NCBI RefSeq assembly: GCF_007994075.1
Contig: NZ_VIWU01000001.1
Location: 2,108,001 to 2,172,000 of the forward strand
Direction: 5' to 3'
Source of the DNA: Pseudonocardia hierapolitana
Lineage (GTDB): Bacteria; Actinomycetota; Actinomycetes; Mycobacteriales; Pseudonocardiaceae
Length of the DNA stretch: 64,000 nucleotides
Part shown: positions 58,484 to 64,000 of the stretch, piece by piece
Numbering within the stretch: the first letter of the stretch is position 1
How the letters are laid out: each line of letters opens with the position of its first letter
Made by a program: the position numbers and the translations under genes
The notes under the pieces: generated by a model
Seen by the model: only the letters and a program-made list of their open reading frames with translations
Database searches by the model: none
What the model was told of the DNA's origin: nothing

Positions 58484-59452
58484 ATGAGGGGCCATCGGGT
58501 CGGTGTGGTGGTCTTCGACGGGGTCAAGCTGCTGGACGTGGCCGGGCCGATGGAGGTCTTCGCCGAGGCCAACCGCATCGGCGGCACGAGTTACGAGCTG
58601 ATGGCGGTCGGCGAGGGTGAGGTCACGTCCTCGACCGGGCTGGCGATCAACGTCGACGCCGGTTTCACCGTCGACCTGGACACGGTGCTGGTCGCGGGGG
58701 GCGACCGTCTCGTCGGCCGTCCGATCGAGCCGGAACTCGTGGACTCCGTGCGAGAGCTCGCCGAGCGCACGCCCCGGGTCTGCTCGATCTGCACGGGTGC
58801 TTTCGTCCTCGCCGCGGCCGGGGCCCTCAACGGCAGGCGCGCGACGACCCACTGGGAGCACGCCCGTCTGCTGGCATCGAGCCATCCGGAGATCAGGGTC
58901 GAGCCGGACGCGATCTGGGTGCAGGACGGCCCGGTGTTCACCTCCGCGGGGGTCTCGGCGGGGATCGACCTGGCACTCGCGCTGATCGAGAAGGACGCCG
59001 GCGGCGAGCTGGCCCGGGCCGTCGCCCGGTCACTCGTGGTGTTCCTGCAGCGCCCGGGCGGCCAGTCGCAGTTCTCACCCTCCACGTCGCACCCCCGCCC
59101 CCGGTCCGAGGTGCTGCGAGCGGTCACCGACGCGGTCGCGGCCGACCCCGCAGGCGATCACTCCATCGCCAGGATGGCCGCGACGGCCGCCGTCAGCCCG
59201 CGTCACCTCACCCGGCTGTTCCGGGCCGAGCTGGGACTGACGCCCGCGCGGTACGTGGAGGACGTTCGCATCGACGCCGGGAAGCGTGCATTGGAACAGG
59301 GGTTCAGCGTGGCGGGTGCCGCTCGGGCTGCCGGGTTCGGCACCTCGGAGTCGATGCGCAGGGCGTTCGTCCTGCGCGTGGGCGTCGCACCACGCACGTA
59401 CCAGCAGCGGTTCGGATCGACGACCGACAGGCCGCGATCTCAGGGGCGGTGA
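58484..59452 (+). CDS. GlxA-like AraC-family regulator with intact DJ-1 Cys
   Basis: A 322-residue regulator. The DJ-1/PfpI-type half is VGVVVFDGVKLLDVAGPMEVFAEAN through PRVCSICTGAFVLAAAGALNGRRATTHW, where the elbow Cys is present (S-I-C-T-G), unlike the relative at 41035. The AraC half is HSIARMAATAAVSPRHLTRLFRAELGLTPARYVEDVRID and SVAGAARAAGFGTSESMRRAF. Such proteins often sense nitrogen compounds or amides. Divergent from the HD gene, its most likely target. Confidence 0.91.
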   Translation: MRGHRVGVVVFDGVKLLDVAGPMEVFAEANRIGGTSYELMAVGEGEVTSSTGLAINVDAGFTVDLDTVLVAGGDRLVGRPIEPELVDSVRELAERTPRVCSICTGAFVLAAAGALNGRRATTHWEHARLLASSHPEIRVEPDAIWVQDGPVFTSAGVSAGIDLALALIEKDAGGELARAVARSLVVFLQRPGGQSQFSPSTSHPRPRSEVLRAVTDAVAADPAGDHSIARMAATAAVSPRHLTRLFRAELGLTPARYVEDVRIDAGKRALEQGFSVAGAARAAGFGTSESMRRAFVLRVGVAPRTYQQRFGSTTDRPRSQGR

Positions 59453-59455
59453 CGG

Positions 59456-60382
59456 TCATACCGATACCAACCCGGCGCGCACCCGGTGGCGGTAGCGCAG
59501 CGGCGACTCCCCGATCTCCCGCTTGAACGCGGTGCTGAACGCGCTCTCCGACGCGTAGCCCAACTCGGCCGCGAGCGACCCGACGCGAACATCGCCGTCG
59601 CGAAGGGCCCGCTGGGCCAGCAGCATCCGCCAGCGGTTGAGATAGGTCACGGGCGGAACGCCCGCCACCGTCCGGAAGCGTTCGGCGAACGACGTCCGCG
59701 ACATCGCCGCGGCGCGCGCCAGTTCCTCGAGGCCCCACGGCCTTCCGGGTTCGGCATGCATGAGGCCGATGGCCGGACGCAGCCGCTCGTCGGTCAGCAG
59801 CCGCAGCCAGCCCGGGGGCAGCTCGGCCTGGTCGACGTACGCGCGCAGCACCTCGAGCAGCAGGAGCTGGCCGTACTGCCGGATGGCGAAGCCGGACCCC
59901 GCCCGGTTCGCGGTCACCTCGTCGAAGAGCCGGTCGAGCGTGCCGCGCAGGTTGGTCGCCGTGGCGGCCGATGCCCGGACGTGCCCCACCGGCGGAAGCG
60001 CCTGCTGCAGCAGCGCCTGCCCGGCCGGGTCGATGTCGACGCGACAGCCGACGACGACGTCGTCGGTACCGCGGTCGGCGCCGGCGAGACGGGCGAAGTC
60101 CGCCTCCGGCACGATCTCGCGGCGCGGTCCGTCGCCGACGCCGCCCTCGTGCTCCAGCCACGAGCGGTTGTTCAGGATGGCGACGTCGCCCGGCTCGAGC
60201 TCGATCGGCCCGTCGAGGCCGTCGGTGGTCAGCCGGCCCCGGCCGGACACCATCGCGATGAGCTTCAGCGGGTCCTCGACGTCGTGTCGGGCGATCCAGG
60301 GGCCCCGCACCGCGAAACCGCCCGTCACCAGGCCGCGGACCTCGACGAGGTCCAACATCCCGGACAGCTGGTCACCGACCAC
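59456..60382 (-). CDS. AraC-family regulator with N-terminal cupin
   Basis: A 308-residue regulator. The N-terminal part is cupin-like (PLKLIAMVSGRGRLTTDG, IELEPGDVAILNNRSWLEHE), followed by a helical linker and the AraC domain: PWGLEELARAAAMSRTSFAERF, VAGVPPVTYLNRWRMLLAQRAL and VGSLAAELGYASESAFSTAFKREIGESPLRYRH. It corresponds to the cupin_6 AraC group. Its stop is three bases from that of the convergent GlxA gene. Divergent from the SDR at 60456 with a 73-base spacer, suggesting that it controls that enzyme. Confidence 0.91.
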   Translation of the reverse strand: MVGDQLSGMLDLVEVRGLVTGGFAVRGPWIARHDVEDPLKLIAMVSGRGRLTTDGLDGPIELEPGDVAILNNRSWLEHEGGVGDGPRREIVPEADFARLAGADRGTDDVVVGCRVDIDPAGQALLQQALPPVGHVRASAATATNLRGTLDRLFDEVTANRAGSGFAIRQYGQLLLLEVLRAYVDQAELPPGWLRLLTDERLRPAIGLMHAEPGRPWGLEELARAAAMSRTSFAERFRTVAGVPPVTYLNRWRMLLAQRALRDGDVRVGSLAAELGYASESAFSTAFKREIGESPLRYRHRVRAGLVSV

Positions 60383-60455
60383 GCCCGTACTATCGCGAAA
60401 GAAACCCGGACTGACAACTATTCAGAGTTCGGCGGGCGGGGCGCAGGCTGGCGAC

Positions 60456-61457
60456 ATGACACAGCAGCAACGCCCGATCGGAACCGGGTTCACCGCGGCG
60501 TCGACGGCCGACGAGGTGCTCAAGGGCATCGACCTGTCCGGCACGAACGTCGTCGTCACCGGCGGCCACGTCGGGCTCGGCCTGGAGGCCACCCGCGCCC
60601 TGAGCGGCGCAGGCGCCTCCGTCACCGTCGCGTCGCGCGACCCGGACCGCGCCGCCGGCGCGCTGGCCGGGATCGCGCGCGTCGAGATCGGCCGCCTGGA
60701 CCTCCTCGACCCGACGTCGATCGACGCCTTCGTCGCGGAGTACCTCGACTCCGGTCGTCCCCTGCACGTCCTGATCAACGGCGCAGGCATCATGGGCGGC
60801 CCGTTGGTCCGCGATGCGCGCGGCTACGAGTCGCACTTCGCGACCAACCACATCGGCCACTTCCAGCTCACCCTCGGCCTGCAACCCGCACTGCGCGCCG
60901 CGCACGGTGCCCGGGTGGTGAACGTGACGTCCGGCGCACACCGCATGTCCGACATCCGCTGGGACGACCCGCACTTCACCACCGGCGGCTACGACGGCCA
61001 CACCGCCTACGGCCAGTCCAAGACCGCGAACGTCCTGTTCGCCGTCGAGCTCGATCGCCGCTGGGCCGGCCAGGCCATCCGCGGCTACGCCGTGCACCCC
61101 GGCATCGTCGTCGGCACGAACCTGGGTGGCTGGATGTCCGAGGAGCAGCTGCGGGCCTCCAACCTGGCCATGGGGCTCATCGACGAGTCCGGCCGGCCGA
61201 TCATCGACCCCGACCACGAGAAGAAGACGCCACAACAGGGGGCGAGCACCATCGTGTTCGCCGCGACCAGCCCGATGTTGGCCGGGATCGGCGGCGTCTA
61301 CCTGAAGGACAACGACATTTCACCGCTGGACGAGGACCCGAAACCCATCGACCTCACCAACGGCCATGCTCCCCCGGCCACCGTCGTGCCGCACGCCATC
61401 GACCCGGAGTCGGCGAAGCGGCTCTGGGAGCTGAGCGAGCGGCTGCTCGGGGCGTAG
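60456..61457 (+). CDS. Short-chain dehydrogenase/reductase
   Basis: A 333-residue SDR, somewhat longer than the 250-residue norm, as in the retinol dehydrogenase-like group. Cofactor motif VVVTGGHVGLGLEATRAL (TGxxxGxG at residues 35-42), catalytic Ser in VNVTSGAH (about residue 159) and Y185-G-Q-S-K189. The N-A-G segment is LINGAGIMGG, with G in place of the first N. Substrate unknown. Divergent from the AraC at 59456. The start at ATG 60456 is preceded by the AT-rich promoter-like tract of the spacer. Confidence 0.9.
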   Translation: MTQQQRPIGTGFTAASTADEVLKGIDLSGTNVVVTGGHVGLGLEATRALSGAGASVTVASRDPDRAAGALAGIARVEIGRLDLLDPTSIDAFVAEYLDSGRPLHVLINGAGIMGGPLVRDARGYESHFATNHIGHFQLTLGLQPALRAAHGARVVNVTSGAHRMSDIRWDDPHFTTGGYDGHTAYGQSKTANVLFAVELDRRWAGQAIRGYAVHPGIVVGTNLGGWMSEEQLRASNLAMGLIDESGRPIIDPDHEKKTPQQGASTIVFAATSPMLAGIGGVYLKDNDISPLDEDPKPIDLTNGHAPPATVVPHAIDPESAKRLWELSERLLGA

Positions 61458-61477
61458 CCCCGGGACGGACGTCGATC

Positions 61478-62368
61478 TCACCGGTCGGCATCGACGTCCT
61501 CGGAGTGGATCTCCCGTCCCGCCGGCTCGTCCGTCGTGGCCAGCCACGACGACAGCAGCCGCATCGCGTCCTCTGACGGGCTGCCCCGGCGGGTCGTGTA
61601 GACGAACAGGGTCTGGTCCGGGTCGCCGGGGAGGTTCATCGCCTCGTAGTGGATCTCCAGCTCGCCGACGACCGGGTGGCGCATGCGCTTGGTGCCGTGG
61701 CTGCGCTCGACGACGCGGTGATCTGCCCACCAGCGGTGGAAGTCCTCGCTCGTCATCGCGAGCTCGCCGACCAGCTCCCGGGTGGCCGGGTCGTCGGGAT
61801 AGCGGCCGGCGTCGAGCCGCAGCGTCCCGACGGCCTCGGCCGCCACCGTCGCCCAGTCCGGGTAGAGCGCGCGCGCCTCGGGCGCCAGGACCAGCCAGCG
61901 CACGTAGTTGCGTTCCCTGGCCGGCATCGCGTGCCAGTCGGCGATCAGCGCCCGGGCGAGCGGGTTCGCGGCGAGCACGTCGGTGCGCCGGCCGACGACG
62001 AAGGCGGGGTGGCCGGTCAGCCCGTCCATCAGGTCCAGCAGCTCGGGCCGCACCCGCTGGGCCCGCGAGCCCGGCCGCGGGCGCTCGGGCACCCCGTCCC
62101 GCGCCAGGTTGATCAGGTGGGCCCGCTCGGCGTCGTCGAGGCGCAGCGCGGTGGCGACGGCCTCGACGACCGAGTGCGACGGGTGCTGGTGGCGGCCCTG
62201 CTCCAGCCGTGTGTAGTAGTCCACCGAGACGCCCGCGAGCTGCGCCAGCTCCTCGCGCCGCAGACCGGGAACCCGACGGTTCACCCCCGCGGGTGGCAGG
62301 CCGACGTCCTCCGGCCGCGTACGGGCGCGCAGCGCCTTGAGGTACTCGCCCAGCTCACGACCGGCCAT
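61478..62368 (-). CDS. XRE-family regulator with MmyB-like ligand-binding domain
   Basis: About 296 residues. HTH: PEDVGLPPAGVNRRVPGLRREELAQLAGVSVDYYTRLEQG and HQHPSHSVVEAVATALRL. C-terminal MmyB domain: LDLMDGLTGHPAFVVGRRTDVLAANPLARAL, RNYVRWLVLAPEARALYP and HGTKRMRHPVVGELEIHYEAMNLP. ATG 62368 is chosen over GTG 62383. It lies 20 bases from the SDR at 60456 on the other strand and 12-30 bases downstream of a same-strand relative, so the two XRE genes form a tandem and the SDR may be a target. Confidence 0.89.
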   Translation of the reverse strand: MAGRELGEYLKALRARTRPEDVGLPPAGVNRRVPGLRREELAQLAGVSVDYYTRLEQGRHQHPSHSVVEAVATALRLDDAERAHLINLARDGVPERPRPGSRAQRVRPELLDLMDGLTGHPAFVVGRRTDVLAANPLARALIADWHAMPARERNYVRWLVLAPEARALYPDWATVAAEAVGTLRLDAGRYPDDPATRELVGELAMTSEDFHRWWADHRVVERSHGTKRMRHPVVGELEIHYEAMNLPGDPDQTLFVYTTRRGSPSEDAMRLLSSWLATTDEPAGREIHSEDVDADR

Positions 62369-62379
62369 GCGTCCATGGT

Positions 62380-63372
62380 TCACCAGACACGCCCGCTCCG
62401 GACCGCGGAAGGTGGGGTGTGCCGTTCCCAGGCACGGCCGGGCCGGTCCGGCCCGTCGAGCGGCACGGTGGTGAAGTCGTCGTGTCTAACGGACCGGTGC
62501 ACTCCACGGAGCGCGGCCCTATCCGGCGGACCAGCGATCAAGGCGAGCCGCAGCTTGGTCTCGTCCGCACTGCCGGGCACGGCGGTCATGATCACGATCT
62601 TGAGCTCGGTGTCACCGTCGGTCAGCACGTCGCAGTCCACCGTGATCGGCCCGACCGATGGATGGTCGACGGTTTTGTGGTCCTCACGGTGGGCGGCCAC
62701 CGTACCGGCGCCCCACAGCTCGGCGAACCGCCGGTTGCCCGCACGCAATCCGCGGATCAGTTCTGCCAGGCGCGTGTCGTGCGGGAAGCGGCCGGTGGCG
62801 CGGCGCAGGTCGGACACGACGGCGGCGTCCGTGGTGTCCCTGTCCCGTTCGGCCACCGGCCATCGGGCGAGGTGAGCGGGACCGGTGTCGACCGGGAACC
62901 TGTCGCGGGCGAAGTTGCGCAGCTGCGGGGGCGACGACGAGGGTTCGCCGAGCAGCGCTGCCCAACCCCGGTTCCACCAGATCAGCTGCCAATCCGCGGC
63001 GAACACGGCGACCGCGACGTCCCCGAGCCGGGTGAGCACCCGGCGGACGCCGGGCGGGATGTGGTCGGAGATCGCGCCATCTGCGGGCGGGACGAGGTGG
63101 GCCAGCCGGTACAGGTGGTCCCGCTCGGCGGCGGACAGCTGCAGGGCGCGTGCCAAGGAGGCCACCACCTGCGCCGAGGGCGTCGTGGCCCGCCCCTGCT
63201 CGAGACGCACGACGTAGTCGACCGACACGCCGGCGAGTTCGGCGAGCTCCTCGCGGCGCAGCCCGACCGCGCGGCGCGTGCGGCCCACCGGCAGCGCCGC
63301 GGCCGACGGGGGCAGCCGGTCCCGCCAGGTGCGGATCATCGGACCGAGCCCGGTCCCGGGTGTCGCCGACAT
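62380..63372 (-). CDS. XRE-family regulator with MmyB-like ligand-binding domain
   Basis: About 330 residues, same family as 3093 and 61478: TRRAVGLRREELAELAGVSVDYVVRLEQG, TTPSAQVVASLARALQL (HTH) then VAVFAADWQLIWWNRGWAALLGE, RNFARDRFPVD, RRFAELWGAGTVAAHREDHKTV and VGPITVDCDVL. ATG 63372 (MSATPGTGLGPMIRTWRDRL) is the likely start. It is divergent from the SDR at 63486 with 113 bases between, the classic layout in which an MmyB regulator controls the divergent reductase. Confidence 0.89.
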   Translation of the reverse strand: MSATPGTGLGPMIRTWRDRLPPSAAALPVGRTRRAVGLRREELAELAGVSVDYVVRLEQGRATTPSAQVVASLARALQLSAAERDHLYRLAHLVPPADGAISDHIPPGVRRVLTRLGDVAVAVFAADWQLIWWNRGWAALLGEPSSSPPQLRNFARDRFPVDTGPAHLARWPVAERDRDTTDAAVVSDLRRATGRFPHDTRLAELIRGLRAGNRRFAELWGAGTVAAHREDHKTVDHPSVGPITVDCDVLTDGDTELKIVIMTAVPGSADETKLRLALIAGPPDRAALRGVHRSVRHDDFTTVPLDGPDRPGRAWERHTPPSAVRSGRVW

Positions 63373-63485
63373 GTCACCAGCGTCCCGCATCCGGACCGCC
63401 TCGGGTGGCGATGATGGTGGTACTGCCGTTCCCACCGTCGAGGCGTCCCTGGCAGAGCACCCCGGCGTGGACGAACGTCGAACAC

Positions 63486-64000
63486 ATGACGATCACCTTC
63501 ATCACCGGCGCGAACAAGGGGCTCGGCCACGAGACCGCACGGCGCCTCATCGAACTCGGACACACCGTGCTGATCGGAGCGCGCGACCCCGAACGGGGCG
63601 AAGCGGCCGCCGCCGCGCTCGGCGCACGGTTCGTGCCCATCGACGTGACCGACGACGCGTCCGTCGCTGCAGCGGCCGCGAACGTCGCCGAGCGCGAGGG
63701 CTCGATCGACGTCCTGATCAACAACGCCGGCGTCCACGGCCCCGCCGGCGACCCCAGCACCCTGACCGGCGCCGACGTGCTCGGTGTCCTCGACGTCAAC
63801 GTCGCCGGTGTGGTCCGGACGACCACCGCGTTCCTGCCGCTGCTGCGGCGGTCACCGGACCCGGTCGTCGTCAACGTCAGCAGCGGGATGGGCTCGCTCG
63901 CCCACACCCACGACCCGTCGCGGGCCGAGTCCAAGGTCGTCGCGCCGCTCTACACCGCCTCGAAGGCGGCGCTCACGATGCTGACGACGCAGTACGCCAA
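63486..64000 (+). CDS. Short-chain dehydrogenase, N-terminal part (runs off window)
   Basis: 171 residues are visible before the window ends without a stop. MTITFITGANKGLGHETARRL gives the NAD(P) motif TGANKGLG (residues 7-14), then VLIGARDPERG (NADP-type Arg), IDVLINNAGVHGPAG (NNAG), VVNVSSGMGSLA (catalytic Ser) and LYTASKAALTMLTTQYA with the catalytic Tyr-x-x-x-Lys. This is the NADP-dependent carbonyl-reductase-like SDR type often found beside an MmyB-like XRE regulator. Substrate unknown. Confidence 0.93.
   Translation, partial: MTITFITGANKGLGHETARRLIELGHTVLIGARDPERGEAAAAALGARFVPIDVTDDASVAAAAANVAEREGSIDVLINNAGVHGPAGDPSTLTGADVLGVLDVNVAGVVRTTTAFLPLLRRSPDPVVVNVSSGMGSLAHTHDPSRAESKVVAPLYTASKAALTMLTTQYA

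Noticed and set aside
1..64000. tRNA, rRNA, riboswitch, prophage or plasmid-origin features
   Set aside because: I scanned for cloverleaf-like ends, rRNA tracts and phage or replication genes and recognised none; covariance-model searches would be decisive.

Overview
The window is strongly GC-rich with G/C-dominated third codon positions, many GTG starts and frequent 4-base ATGA/GTGA gene overlaps. With several AfsR/SARP and NB-ARC regulators, DUF1707 and MmyB-type regulators and aerobic box-pathway benzoate degradation, this points to a chromosome segment of a filamentous actinomycete. Pseudonocardia or a close relative in Pseudonocardiaceae is my inference; no rRNA or tRNA is present to test it. 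The content is accessory: regulators, small redox enzymes, transporters and secreted proteins, with few housekeeping genes (a LexA and a prolyl-tRNA synthetase).

1-18.2 kb: the 3' part of boxB (benzoyl-CoA epoxidase), a D-2-hydroxyacid dehydrogenase, two alpha/beta hydrolases, an XRE/MmyB regulator, a SARP-type regulator, a beta-lactamase-fold hydrolase divergent from an ECF41-like sigma factor, a DUF1707 protein, a FAD monooxygenase divergent from a MarR regulator with tandem 17-bp operators, a methyltransferase-MOSC pair, a membrane protein, a secreted GHL10-type glycoside hydrolase, and a translationally coupled ArsR/SRPBCC/VOC operon. 18.2-26.1 kb: a GMC oxidoreductase-flippase operon, a DGPF/YCII protein coupled to an ECF42-type sigma factor, an APC permease-methyltransferase pair followed by a DUF4926 stub, and a PheC-like lipoprotein.

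26.1-34.9 kb is structurally the most unusual part. Two non-coding composite repeats (26149-27003 and 34084-34850) are inverted copies of each other, and each is itself built from two diverged inverted units of about 190 bp. They bracket lexA, a nitroreductase with paired palindromic operators, a TetR/NmrA divergent pair with four GGTACC operator half-sites, a frameshifted DHFR-like gene, and a second, divergently arranged flippase-GMC pair paralogous to the one at 18-21 kb.

34.9-43.7 kb: an unknown protein, an exported intradiol dioxygenase, a full-length AfsR-like regulator, a second HTH-NB-ARC regulator cut off at its 3' end and joined to a foreign gene tail, a GlxA/AraC regulator, an SGNH-like pseudogene with an internal deletion, and a TetR. 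43.8-56.9 kb: a squalene-cyclase-like repeat protein, an MFS transporter fused to a UBP-type zinc finger followed by kynA-kynU (tryptophan to anthranilate, formamidase not seen), a candidate secreted Cys-loop peptide converging on a NarL-type two-component system, a secreted protein, a class II prolyl-tRNA synthetase of the short (archaeal/eukaryal-like) form, a GAF-SpoIIE phosphatase, a DHFR-like reductase and a protein with a 15-bp minisatellite. 56.9-64 kb: a deletion scar joining the ends of an MFS gene and a luciferase-like monooxygenase gene, an HD-domain hydrolase, then a run in which AraC and XRE regulators face short-chain dehydrogenases; the last SDR runs off the window.

Five or more broken genes plus the inverted repeats indicate a region that is actively rearranging. 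My leading candidates for something undescribed are the composite inverted-repeat family and the recurrent GMC-oxidoreductase/flippase module.
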